A stretch of 64,000 bases of DNA from contig JAVMKO010000003.1 in assembly GCA_032164245.1 (NCBI GenBank), positions 38,752,890 through 38,816,889 of the forward strand, in the 5' to 3' direction. The notes under the pieces were generated by a model, which ran no database searches, was not told the origin of the DNA, and was given only the letters and a program-made list of their open reading frames with translations. The stretch comes from Sternotherus odoratus (lineage: Eukaryota; Chordata; Testudines; Kinosternidae). A program made the position numbers and the translations under genes. Position 1 is the stretch's first letter; each line of letters begins with the position of its first letter. Shown here in pieces: positions 22,842-34,980 of the stretch.

Positions 22842-24288
22842 GTGCATCTGAGAAACTGAGTGAATATGTGAAAAACCTATGTGTTTAATATGGAATTCAA
22901 ACATGTACACTGTGATATTTGCTGAAAAAGTGAAAGTGTGGAAAACATTAGAAACATGAGTGATTCCACGGGCAAAGTTTCACACTCATAAATAGAAAAC
23001 AGTTCTGAAAATGTGGCTGAAGAGGCTCCAAAGGCTGTAAGATCATTAGTTTTTACATGTGAACTGTAACCTTTGAAAGATTATTTTAACATTTAAAAAA
23101 AATCATCATTCAGCTAGTGTTTAACCAAAAGGCAGAATAGCAGCCAGAAAGATTGACAGAGAGAAAGAGAACAACCATTTTGGTTGTCTAGATGAGAAAT
23201 ACTGGAAGTGTCATTTTGTCTACGTAATGTGTTTTTTTTTTTTTCCTTAACAGACAACTTTTGAGAAGAGGTGGTGCTAACAGTCCTTTTTCATCTCATT
23301 GAAATGAGAGTGAAAGACTGGAGTTTCATTTGATGGTCGTTGTATGGGATCCTAAGTTAAGGTGGATGGGGAAGTGGATTATTTTGGTGGTTTTGAGAAC
23401 CTCACAGAAGTGACTCAGAACTTGTGGCCATATTTAAACAGGGAAGAATGTGTTTAATTGGGTTGGGGCATTACTGTTCAATCAACTCATATTTAGAAGA
23501 CATTGAGAGAGCCTAATTCTGCTCCTGAGGCTAAGACTGCTCTTGGGATACAATGGCTGCAAACTCAAAGGGAGCATGTCTGTTAAGATAATAATAGCCA
23601 TATCAATATTACCTTTACATCTGCCATAGTAATCAAATCTATAGGGAAAACCACCAGAAAATATGAAAAGCTGAACAATATTTAGTGTTCCAAAATTACC
23701 TATTCCAGTCTCTGGATGTGAGCCATTTCTCTAAATCCAGCACTCGCACTGTTTTCCTTTCTCTTAGTAACTTTACAATTGAAGATGACAGAGAATGTAT
23801 TTCAGTGGAGCAGAAAAATCTTACTTGAGGAGGAAAAAAAAACATTTCCGGGATAATTGAATAAATTACAGATCACATCTCCCAGAAGGTTAAAAATAAA
23901 ATGGGAGTGGGAGTTCTGTGTTTTTAAAATTAAAATAGTTTTTTTATATCCAAACTTATATTTACAAATATCTGAGTAGAAACCTTCTCATGGGAATGAC
24001 TGAACCACTCACTTACTTATGTGTAAATTCTAAATAACTCCACTGAAGTGAATGGAGTTAAACTGGTATGAAAAGAGAATCTGGCCCACTGCATTTGATA
24101 CACCACTACCTTGCACTTTGTGTTGTCACTTACACCTGTTCGAAGTGGGTGAAAAATGCTACTGTTCTGATTTGGTAATTACACATCCATTTCATACGCA
24201 CCTTGCTCCGGTGTAAATGACTATAGAAAGTGCTAAGCAGTGAAGAATCAAGGCAATTATAACAATTTAACTCTTTGGATTCAATCTT
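22842..24288. other. No gene seen; AT-rich DNA
   Basis: No recognised element or exon apart from a T-run near 23230. Near 24040-24080 the phrase CTCCACTGAAGTGAATGGAG recalls old palindromic amniote repeats. Confidence 0.35.
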
Positions 24289-24352
24289 AATCCAGCAAAG
24301 TGCTTAAGTATGTGCTTAATTTTAAGCACATGTTTAAGAGTTTTGCTGGATT
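24289..24352. repeat. Palindromic MITE-like repeat
   Basis: Arms 24289-24318 and 24323-24352 are complementary over 30 bp with five mismatches and a 4-nt loop, beginning AATCCAGCAAAG. The sequence type (CCAGCAAAGTGCTTAAG) recurs widely in turtle, bird and crocodilian DNA as an old palindromic repeat. Confidence 0.7.
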
Positions 24353-24379
24353 AGGACTAGAACTCTTGCAGGAAATGAT

Positions 24380-24490
24380 CCTCTAAGGCTCAGAGGCCCA
24401 TCTATAAAATTGGGATAATCATATATTTATACTTCAGGAGTTTTGTGAGCTAAACACATACTATTGGTGATCAGCGCTATGCTAAAGCCA
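24380..24490 (+). mobile_element. MIR-like SINE fragment
   Basis: CCATCTATAAAATTGGGATA followed by a GTGAGCTAAACACAT stretch matches the order of the MIR core and 3' part. It is strongly diverged. Confidence 0.5.
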
Positions 24491-24661
24491 ATACAAGTCA
24501 ATATAGTGTATGGAAAACACACATGAGAAGTGGCAAGGAAGAAAGTTGGAACATTGATAGTGGAACAGTCACTCAGTCTGAACAGTTGTATTACAGAGAA
24601 TGGGAATCAAGACAAAAACAGTCCTTTCTGCCTGTCAGGAAAAGATTTAAAAAGTGAGCAT

Positions 24662-25020
24662 GGTTAGCCTTGAGAGAGGGGACCTCACAGTATTCTACAA
24701 ATATGATAAGGGCTGTTTATAAAGAGGACGGTGATCAATTGTTCTCCATGTCCACTGAAGGTAGAACAAGAAGTATTGGACTTAATCTGTAGCAAGGGAG
24801 ATTTAGGTTAGATATTAGGAAAAATCTTTCTAACCAAAAGGGTACATAAGCTTTCGCATAGGCATCCAAGCCAAATTGTAAAATCTCCATACATAGAGAT
24901 TTTAAAGAACAGGTTGGACAAACACCTGTCAGGGGTAGTCTAGATTTAGTTGGTCCACCCTGAGGACGGGGTCTGGGCTAGATAACCTCTTAAGGTCCCT
25001 TCCAGCTCTACATTTCAGTG
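24662..25020 (+). mobile_element. CR1 LINE 3' end (different subfamily)
   Basis: It runs from CCTTGAGAGAGGGGACCTCA through TTAGATATTAGGAAAAATCT and GGTTGGACAAACACCTGTCA to TAAGGTCCCTTCCAGCTCTA. The 3' part differs from the CR1 copies at 12 and 18 kb, so it belongs to another CR1 lineage. Confidence 0.9.
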
Positions 25021-28000
25021 TCTCTATTAGTTCAGTCTGATAGCTTGGTGTCTAGCAGGTGCACTGCCACTTTTCTGCTCTTCTAGTGTTTCTTCGGGTT
25101 TAGGGTCATCTCTATTCTTGGTGGAGTGGGAAGTATTTAATTCATTAGGTGAAATTTTTACTCCGTTTGCCTCTTCTCTAATGAAAAGCCACCATTTGTA
25201 ATAAATTATTTAAACAGTACCTGTCTCTGTCCCTAAAGAAACTGTCTAGCTACAGAACTGGTGCTGTCTCCATACCATATCAGATAGGAAACCTGACTGG
25301 GGAAATGTTAGATTTTGGTGGAGTTGGCTCTTAACCACCATTTCAATCATCTTACCCAAGAAGGCAGAGATGGAAGATTATATGGTCATCAAGTAATTTT
25401 TACCAAATGATTGTCTCTTGAATACTGGCCAGACTATCACATAGTTTAAGCAGTTTGCTACTTGTCATCTCTGAGAGTAATGTAGACAACCTTAGTCAGT
25501 ATTGGATCAAGGAAGACCCTATAGCTTCCCACGCCATCCATTCACATCTGGCATCATTCATATCCATTCTGATCTCTCACAGATGCTGTTCTGAAACAGC
25601 TAAATAATATGAAGGATATTTATCATTTAGACAACATTATTATTATTAAAGGCTGTTACTCTATACATGAAAATGAAACCAGGAAAACATGGAAGGGCCA
25701 GCCCAGCCCAAAGATTTCCCCTTCCCTTCTGCAACACCCTGTGATGGGGGAAAGGCTTCCCTCGCTAGACTAACCCAAAAAAGTAAAATACCTGGCAGTG
25801 CCCAAAGGTCCCCCTGAATCCTCTGGAGGGAACCAATCGTCTTTTTACATATAATAGTTATTCCAACCCACGGGGAACACATCTTTAATTTGACAGAAAG
25901 GACTGGACTCAGCACAGGGGATTGCAGTGTGTAGAAAAGAGGGCCCTCAGTTACATAACACATGAAAATAACTGTATTTCTATGTGAAAGTGTATGCTTA
26001 ATACCACATAATTACTTGCTTAACATGCATTCTTTGCAGATATAGCTCCTGAAAATAAAGTTTCAAGCAATTATTAACTAGGATATCATTGTAAATCACA
26101 TACAAACTGTGTGTTGATTCTAGTCATAATTAAATTCCTCTTATCTACTGATTTTTGTTTTCTTTCACAACTGTCTTCCATGAATTAGAAGAAGGGGGGA
26201 AAAGAACAAAAATATGGGCAATTTAGTATGACTATGTTTAATCTCATCACTAGCAGTTCTGATGAATGAATTTGCATGTGTATAATGCTATACCACTACA
26301 GGAGTGACAAGCTATAATGCCATTATATGAGTCATCAATATAATGAGAATTCTCAGGATGGAGAGTCTGTTATTTCAACCTGTCATAAGATCTTATTGGA
26401 AACTGGCTGTTCTCTTATGAAGGACACAATTCACACTGATCAGAGCCGCATCCGTCATGTTAGGTAACACCTTCTGTAGTCCTTTTAAAAATATACTCTG
26501 TTATTTAGATACTAAACATTTTGAAATGCAATGATTTAGAGTAGAGTCAACATTCAAACCAGAGTTCTCAGAGAAAAGTATTTCTGAAAGACAAACTTAC
26601 CTCCTGTGCTTCCAATGGTAATTGCAACTTCTTGTGTTAACTGGAGCTATTTTAGACCAGAACTATCCTACTCTGTCCCCTTAGGCTGCATCTATCACAG
26701 AAAATTGAACTGATGCTAATCAAGCCCGTGATATCAGTTTAATCACAGGAGTGCAGGGTATCCACTCTTGCCATACTGATCTGGGAAAAAGGACTGTTGC
26801 CCATTAATGCTCTGCGATACTGTTGCCATAGCATTGCCCTCTGGTGCATATCCCACAGTTCCCAGCACAACTTCCTGTGGCAGGTGCATAATTTCTATGG
26901 TACATAGTGTACATTTGAAGCTGCTCATGTTCTTCATTTTGAGTTTGACTTATTGCCTACTTTAAATGGACTTGTCCTGCATGAGGAGTCATACATACGG
27001 TATATTGTGGGGTGCAGGGGACACCCTGAGACCCAATGTGCCCACCTCTAAGGACAGGGCAACACCCATAGGCTGATGAAGGAGCAGGATTTCTCCCTAC
27101 CCACCCTTTCCAGTCCTTGCTACAAGATTGGTGATCATGTGGATGCAAAAAGCTCCTATGGCATGGTAAGACCACAGACAAAGACAGAACATCCAACCAA
27201 AGCTTCTTAAGGACCTAGCTATAGATTGATCGAGGTGGTTCTCTTTCTGCAAGAAAACTACATCCCTCTGGGATTTGCAACAATGATGATGATGGCCTCT
27301 CCCAGTCCCATTTACTGTGAATAGCACCACTCTGGGCACTAGCCTTGTTACAGTCCTTGTGCTCTCAGAGTTCACGGGCTGTAACTGTGCAAAACGGCTG
27401 GGGTGGAAAGGAAGAGTCTTCTTATTCAGGGCTACGCACACCATGGTCCTTTGTTTGTAGCCTATGTTCATAATCAAGTTCCAAATGTTATCCCCATCCT
27501 TCTTCGTATGTTTTCCTGCTTCTGATTCATTACTTCATTTGCATAAATCTTCCCACTGTCAAATCCTCCAATTTCTCATTCCTCCTCCATCCAAAATCCA
27601 TAAATTCTCTGATAACTCCTTCATTTCAGTATTTGTTTGTCATAGACAGTCATCCATTTGGAAAGGGCAAATCAGCATATAAGTCCAGTTTAAAATATGT
27701 GCCTAAGGACTTCAGAGCAGATAAATTTTTCATCTTTTCCAACAAGTCATTTCACAAAAATTGTGTTCCCAGTTCTCTGATTCAGCCCAGCTGCAGTCAG
27801 CACAGGACTGGAGAAGACGAGGGCAAATGTGGCTTTAATCTGGCCAGCTGCTCTACCTGATGCACAGCTGCCCACACACACCCAACTCTACCTGATGGAC
27901 AGCTGCCCACACACACCCAACTCTAAGAGCCAGGGATCAGGTGGCAGTGGTGGCACCCAGGCTGTGCCATCTATTCCTAGGGACTGAGAGAAAGATGTAG

Positions 28001-28357
28001 CATGCTTGGAGATTTCTGCTGCCTGGGGAATCCTTGGGGCATTTGTTAAGCCTTGTTCTCAGCAACTATATCCAGAGTGGTCAAAAAAGGCAGAGCCAAA
28101 TCTAATGATAAATATTTAAATATCAGTAAAATTCCATGTTTTATTCTTAAAGGAGGCCAGTGGATGTTTTTCTCCAAGAAAGCATGTTTTAATATGGCAA
28201 TTCCTCTCCCTTCCTTTTCTGTGTAGCAACACTTAGGCTATTGCTTCTGTTCACAGTAAAGTCCTTCCCCTCTGAGTTTTCCCAGGATCTGTCTCTGGCA
28301 CATCCTGTCTGAGAGAACTACTTTGTTATCCCCAATTCCATCTCATTGAATCCTGGT
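25021..28357. other. No gene seen; includes a small 35-bp duplication
   Basis: About 3.3 kb without a defensible exon. At 27852-27921 a 35-bp unit starting TCTACCTGATG is present twice in tandem with one mismatch. The 126-codon minus-strand frame at 27097-27477 shows no recognisable domain. Confidence 0.4.
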
Positions 28358-28480
28358 TAGGGTGCTCAGATAGCAAGTGTAAAAAATCAGGACAGCGGGT
28401 GGGTGTAATAGGTGCCTATATAAGGAAAAACCCTCAAAATCAGGACTGTCCCTATAAAATTGGGACATCTGGGCACCCTA
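28358..28480. mobile_element. Short MITE with TAGGGTG ends
   Basis: Inverted ends TAGGGTGCTCAGAT and, on the other strand, TAGGGTGCCCAGAT enclose 123 bp with internal AATCAGGAC and TGTCCCTATAAAATTGGGAC motifs. TCCTGGT occurs directly outside the left end, and again one base outside the right end, suggesting a 7-8-bp duplication and a hAT-type transposase. A second, truncated copy is at 56373. Confidence 0.75.
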
Positions 28481-31094
28481 GTCCTGGTAACAATGATTCA
28501 TGTGTTTTAGGTAATTTTTTAAAATCTTTCATTCTAATCATTTGGGAATTTTGTTTTCTTTTGAGTCATTTTGATAAGGTTAAATGGACAATCACTGCCA
28601 TACTTTGAAACATCATTTCTTATCAGTTTCATGAAACTGAATTTCCATGATGTTCAGTCTCAATTCCATAACATCTAAGGATTCTGTCTTGTTTTCCAAG
28701 GAGGGAGAGTATCTTGAATTCTGATTTTGCTGCAGTGCTCATCAGCTCACAAAATCCAGCCCTTTGTGTTGTCTAATGCAGGAAGTAGTAATGTCCAGTA
28801 TGTCTTGTACCGTCAGATCAGATTCATGAGACATGATAGGTGAGCAGCCTGGTCTAAGACTCAGAGGATTTAGTCTGCCTGTTTATGTCTAAACACTTCC
28901 TGATCTAACAGGCCTTTCACACACCCCTGTTCAGGTCATTCCTGCTCTTGGCAATAATAATCTAAATGGGTAGCTGGGAAAGAAGCTTGAAGACACAATA
29001 AAAATGTACATTATTGCCATTTCAGCAGCATATGCATTTACTGATCTGGACAGCAATATTTTTACAGTGCCAGAAGTAGGTTCAAGGATTATAAAATATT
29101 CTACTTGTCAATAACTGAAAAGAAACTCTTTGATATAATCAAACCATGAAAAAATAAAGCCATAAAAATGAGATTTTCAAATAGATAATTAAAGTCCTTC
29201 TGTGACAAATATCTTAAAGAAATCTGTGGCAAATTGAAATACATTTCATGTGGGAAATCTGGCTTTAAATTCTAGTGATAATATTATTCATAACAGTAGC
29301 ATCATACTGGATGGTTCATCTCTTTGTTTGTTCATTTGTTTAATTTTGCCAATGGTCTGATAACACCAATGTGACTGGTTCAAAAATTGTGAGTGGAAAA
29401 AAATGTGTGACCAATAAATGTATGTCACCAAAAAATGTGAGTGGAAAAAAAATGAGTGACCAAAACCAAATACTGTCACTCATAAAAATAGTAGAATGCT
29501 GGTTAGTTTTTATTTTATCCTGGCCCTGTCATTTTAACTACTGAAACAAATAGCACATGTGACAGAGAGAGCCACTAAAAGATATGTCAATGTAAAATAT
29601 AGATCAGTGGAATGAACAATTACTATTTGCTTGTTGAAGCGAGATCAGACTGTATGATGATAATGTACGCTACAGTATGCAGTCAGAGTTAAATACATTC
29701 AGAGTTAAATAAAGTTGCTCTAGTTTTATAAACAGCCATCTTACAGAGGAGTGGCACAACCAAGTGGGCATTCCAAACAGCAAGGATGAAACATATGCCA
29801 TATGGTGTGTTCCTTTCAGTGCCATTTAAAACTTTTTTCCAGGACGTTGAAACTCTTTGTTTCAAATATGTCTTTTCTAATAAATATTCAAAGGGGGAAA
29901 GTGAAACATCCCCAGACAAATATTAAACAGCATAGAGGACAAGAATAAAACTACACAAAGCACATTTACGCATGTCCAAATTATAGCAGTAAGCTTCCCA
30001 AACAAACCATGGCCAGAAGAAGATCGATGTAAGAATAGTTTTTGATTAATTTTTTTATGTAAATTAACCTTTTAAGAAGAGTCCACTATATATAACTTTA
30101 TGTACACAAAGTTATTTAAGATCAGAATTCATGTACAATACCTTAGCTTTATCCCTCATGGAACCTTTGCCCAGGATAGACATTTTTGCACCTGTCTCCT
30201 CCTGTAACCTCTTCAAGGAGTTTCCTCTTGGTCCAAGCAATTTCCCAACAAAATTGAACTAGAAAGTGAATAAAATATCTGTTTTTAGATAAAGATGAAC
30301 TAAAGAGATGGTGTTCAAAAAGTGCAATAAATATTGTAAGCAAGTTACTGGAGAAGGAAAGGATAACATATTGGCTTCAGTAAACATATGTTCCAAAAGG
30401 ATAATTTTCCTGTCTTTTAAAAAATATGATTTAGTTCTAGGGATTAAGTCCTGAGTATATACAGGCTGTGTACCAAGGAGATTCATGGGGTCTGTGGGAG
30501 AACGTAGGCATCCTCCTCTCTAGGCCTAAAAGCAGCAGAAGTATTCATGATTCCTGTGTTCCTCCTATGTATATGCTTGTAGGGGAGAAAAACCAGAGGC
30601 TCATTGTAATCATAGATACACTGGACTCACTTCTATCACTTCTCTTCTCCATTTCCCAAACTCCACGGCCTTTTGGGCACAGCAAAACCTGTGGATCTCT
30701 TCTCTGCTGCAAGTTGGTGATGTGGACTTAAGCCTGCCCATTCTATACAGTAGAACTGCACCTGCTGAGTCTGCAGTTCTTTGTTTTTGACATGTTTGGG
30801 GTGCTCACTAAGGGAACAAAATTGGCCTGAGAAACACAGTAATGTACATGTGGGCAACTTCTTGAACTTAGTGTACTGTACCCTGTGCATAACTTTTCCT
30901 TAACATGTGTTTCATGTTAAATATATAACAATCCCACTTAAAAAATGAAATGGTAGAACATGCAGTGTTAGGAGGAATATGGGAAATACAGCATGATGAA
31001 AGGAAAGAGCAATTTAGCATATGCTGAGGTGGTTCAAATGACCCCAGATGACTAACAAGGTGATGTAAACACCTCATCATATGATGTATCCTCA
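28481..31094. other. No gene seen; AT-rich DNA
   Basis: No recognised element or exon. Near 29380-29465 a phrase AATGTGAGTGGAAAAAAAATG is imperfectly repeated. Confidence 0.35.
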
Positions 31095-31270
31095 AGATCT
31101 CAGAGCACAACAGAATTTAGCCTCACAAAATACCTAGGAGATGGGGTTATTCTTGTCTCTAGTTTACAGAAGAGAAAAATGATGCACAGATTAAGTGGCT
31201 TGTTCTACATCACAGTCTGTAGCCAACCCAAGTATAGAACCCAGGTAGCCTGAGTTTCAGTCTTGTACTT
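31095..31270 (-). mobile_element. MIR-like SINE
   Basis: The order AGCCTCACAAAATACCTAGG, GTTTACAGAAGAGAAAAATG, TTAAGTGGCTTGTTCTACAT and AGAACCCAGGTAGCCTGAGT matches the reverse complement of MIR from core to tRNA-like part. Confidence 0.6.
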
Positions 31271-32659
31271 TAGCTATAAATCATGCATAGTTTCTCTAAA
31301 TATCCAAGTGCTGGACACATAAGATGTACTTGTGTAAACCACACACTATCAATGAATTTCTTTATCAAAAATATAAAAGGGAAGTGTTTTCCCTTGAAAC
31401 ATAATCACCAGCATCACAGTGGACACTTATGGACAACAAACTCTGCTGTCAGCTAAATCTGTGTAGCTGATTTCGGTAGGGTTCACAGATTTTACTGGAA
31501 GTAGAATTTGGCCCCCAACATTAGTCACAGGGAACATATACATTAAATTTCCCCACAAAGAGAGCTCAGAGAACTGACAGAAAAGCTACACCCTTTTATG
31601 GACTGGCTTTTTTTGTGAAGATTGTTGGCTTGCTTCCATTAGTGCCTTTGAGTTCCTTTTATATTTCTTTATTAAGGGGCCCGAGGGCCTGGGTTAAGTG
31701 TTCTTTCATTATGTTTCATGTTGAAATAAAAATAAATAAAACTAAAACAAATATTGGTGACATAAGGAAGAGGAATAGAAGGGCTCCATTTCAAACCTAA
31801 CACTGAGGTTTCTAAATATTGTTACACAATATTTATCCATCAGACTATATCAGCTCAATTTCTGTGTAAATATGCACTCAGGAAATATACAGGTTTGTAT
31901 TGTGGCTTTCCAAGACACAGTCCTGCTTATGCTGTCTGTGAAGTCAAAGCACACAAGCTCAAGTCCATGTAGCTATTCTATCTGCTGAGTAGGCAAGATG
32001 GCTATGATGGTGTAACCATGGGCACTCAGAAGAGGTTCCTATACAGCCTTTGTGAGCACAGCATGCATTTCTTCTGTGCTAGCTGCATCTCACAAGGCAG
32101 TGCAGAAAGATAAGGTGTGACTATCCAGTATTTCTCCCCTTTCAGGGTGTCTACTGGTGCTCACTGAATTCTGTATGTGTTAAAATGTGGTACCTTGAAC
32201 TGGTACACAAATGGGGGGAGGGCACCCATCCAGGTCAGCCAAAATTTGGCTTTCTTTGTTGTCTGAATAGAAAGGAACTGCTGAGAAAAAGCATATAGAT
32301 GCTGACCATTTATATTTATACACATTATAAACTGTCTAATAATTACCTGGAAATGTTATAGCCTAAGGGACTGATCCTGCAGAGATGAGTTGTAGGCTGC
32401 ATAAAATACGTACATAGTGGATTTCAAACACTGGCATTACACTGCAAATAAGTATTAGGGCATGTTTAATTCCATTGACTATATGGTACCATGCAGGCAG
32501 ACTTAACCCATGTCTTAGACACTCTCTTGAAACACACATTATACAGTAAGCAATGTTTACTGTTAAATAACTTAATTGTTTTAATGGGTGTTCCTTTGAA
32601 CCAAATTCCCAAATAGTCAAAGTACCATAGCAGAAATTCTATTACACTGTGTTCAGTTT
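31271..32659. other. No gene seen
   Basis: No exon or clear element. Near 31440-31520 a partly palindromic phrase ending AGAATTTGGCCCCC recalls old amniote repeats. Confidence 0.35.
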
Positions 32660-33376
32660 TTTTGCAGCAGTCAAAAAAGCTACAGAATGTTAGGTACCAC
32701 TAGAAAAGGAATAGATAAAAAAGAAAATATCATAATGACTCTATATAAAGTCATCATCTGCCCACACCCTAAATTCTGTGTGCAGTTTTGGTTACCGCAT
32801 CTCAAAAAAGATATATTAGAATTGGAAAAGGTACAGAGAAGGGCAACAAAAAAATTTTGGAGTATGGAACAACCTCCATATGAGGAAAGATCAAAAAGAA
32901 CCAGGACTGTACAGAGAGTACTAATGTGGATATGATAGAAGTCTATAAAATCATGAATGGTGTGGAAAAAGATAATAAGGAATTGTTATTACCCCTTCAC
33001 ATAGAATAAGAACCAGGGGTCACAAATGAAATTACTAGACAGCAGGTTTAAAACAAACAAAAGGAAGTACTTCTTCACACAACACAGTCAGCCTGTGGAA
33101 CTCATTGCCAGGGGATGTTTGTGAAGGCCAAAAATATAACTGGGTTAAAAAAAGAATGGCTAAGAGATGCCAAGATGGTTAGGAATGCAACCCCATGCTC
33201 TAGATATCGCTAAGCCACTGACTGCCAGATGATGGGAGTGGATGACAGGGGACAGATCATGCAATAATAACTCTGTTCTGTTCATTACCTATGAAGCACT
33301 TGGCATTCGGAAGAAAGGATACTGGGCTAGATGGACCATTGGTCTGATCCAGTATAGCCATTCTTATGTTCTTATT
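32660..33376 (+). mobile_element. CR1 LINE 3' end with decayed ORF2 C-terminus
   Basis: The frame at 32687-32935 reads VIICPHPKFCVQFWLPHLKK and KVQRRATKKF, the C-terminal part of the CR1 ORF2 protein, and then stops. The 3' part includes GGGTCACAAATGAAATTACT and ATACTGGGCTAGATGGACCA, ending in TTCTTATGTTCTTA, the octamer-like CR1 terminus. It is 5' truncated. A 60-bp piece (33281-33340) is duplicated exactly at 34015-34074. Confidence 0.9.
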
Positions 33377-34014
33377 GGGTTATGAGAATATCATGCTGCT
33401 ACATATAGCAGCTTTTCTGGCCCAACTCTGGCAACTGTGATGGGATAATCATAGTAGGTAAGTAGGTAGTGTATCACCTCTTGATAGGCATGCATGTCTT
33501 CTGTTGGCATAAAAGGCAGTTTTGCAAACATATAAGGTCAAATCCTATTCATCCCCCAATACTCTGCAGCCAAGTACAGCCCAGTATATTGTGCACCCAG
33601 TGGAGCAAGATGCAGGAAGCCTGAACAGGAGAGGGGATACCTCCACCACACACACACACACTTCATACTAGAGCTGAACTCTGCAGATTTCTGTTTTAGG
33701 CAGAGACCATTTGGAGATGGGGAAAAAGAGGGGCAGTAAATAGTGAACCCATGTCTACAGGAAGTCCTGGAGCATAACAGCAGAGGTATGAGGCTGCTGC
33801 CATAGGCTACTTCGCTCCTGAGACGACATCAATTTACAAATCCTCTGAGAAGAAGAATGCAATCTCCCATAGTGCTACCCTGCATGGGATCTCTTCTTTT
33901 GGGCTTTGAACAGTGACCAGGCTTTAGCCCATGAAAAGGAAAACAGACTCCAACTGAAATACTGAAAAGAGACATAGGTCCAAATTTATACCTGATGTAA
34001 TTCTATTAAATCAA
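33377..34014. other. No gene seen; short CA repeat
   Basis: A short (CA)n tract lies near 33645-33662. Otherwise no recognised element. Confidence 0.4.
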
Positions 34015-34074
34015 TTCATTACCTATGAAGCACTTGGCATTCGGAAGAAAGGATACTGGGCTAGATGGACCATT
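34015..34074 (+). repeat. Isolated 60-bp exact copy of the upstream CR1 3' region
   Basis: Identical over 60 of 60 bases to 33281-33340 in the CR1 734 bp upstream. CR1 homology stops at both edges, and no CR1 3' terminus follows. It therefore looks like a copied patch and not an independent insertion. Confidence 0.95.
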
Positions 34075-34565
34075 ACAGCTGAGACAAATTAGGTCCAAGC
34101 AACCAAAACAAGAGTCATTAAAGCTTTACTTATGGCAAACATTTTATTATGCATTTTTTATCTTGAGAAATGCTGGGAAGCTCAGATTTATAGTGTACTT
34201 GAAGAGGATGGTGCAATAATTGCCTGGTTAGTTATTAGCTCGCATCAAGCACCTAAATCTACAGTGAAAATACATTTTTGGCATAACTCCATGAAACAGA
34301 TGGTCAGTGACTCTAGACAAACATCTTCCAGAGTACAAGTCCATACGGATATAACATACTATTCCCTCAGTTTTCATTTTAACCATTTTCTGTCAGAATT
34401 TGGTAACAAGTTGTGCCATTTAAATAAATGAATATAAATGAGTCTTAGCATTAAAATAAATTTTCAGGTTACAAATAATTGTGTTGAGTCTCTGATGTAT
34501 CTTTATTTAGGTAAATTTAATCAAGTCTTTCCTGAGGTACATTCCAATAGCTATTTCTCTAACTC
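34075..34565. other. No gene or repeat recognised
   Basis: AT-rich DNA. The frames at 34025-34431 overlap the CR1 patch and have no family features. Confidence 0.35.
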
Positions 34566-34980
34566 CAGTGGTTTTCAAACTTCATTGCTCCACAACCCCC
34601 TTCTACAACTGACATTACTACACAATCCGAGGTGCGAGAGGGGAGAAAGCCTGAGCCCACCTGACCCCTGCCACACCGGGCGGAGGGGCCAACATCAGAG
34701 CTTGATCCCCACCACCCTGAGTAGAGGAGCTGAAGCCCAAGGGCTTCGACCCTGGAAAGGGGCCTGTAAGCTGAGCCCTACTGTGCAGGGCTGAAACCTG
34801 AGCCCCACTACCCAGGGCATTAGCACTTGGGCTTCAGCGTTGACCCTGGGAAGTGGGGTTTGGGCTTGGGTTTGGGCTTTAGCCCCAGGTCCCATCAAGT
34901 CTAACACCAGCCCTAGCAACCCCATTAACACCCAGTCCCAACCCACTTTGGGGTCCCAACCCACAATTTGAGAACCCCTG
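34566..34980. mobile_element. hAT-like non-autonomous element
   Basis: Ends are inverted: CAGTGGTTTTCAAAC on the left and, on the other strand, CAGGGGTTCTCAAATTG on the right. The flanks CTCTAACT and CTCTAAGC agree at 6 of 8 positions and suggest a decayed 8-bp duplication. The interior is GC-rich with repeated CCTGAGCCC and GGGCTTCAGC motifs. No transposase is present. Confidence 0.7.

Noticed and set aside
27097..27477. 126-codon minus-strand frame
   Set aside because: No family resemblance. Length is within chance expectation for a 64-kb window.
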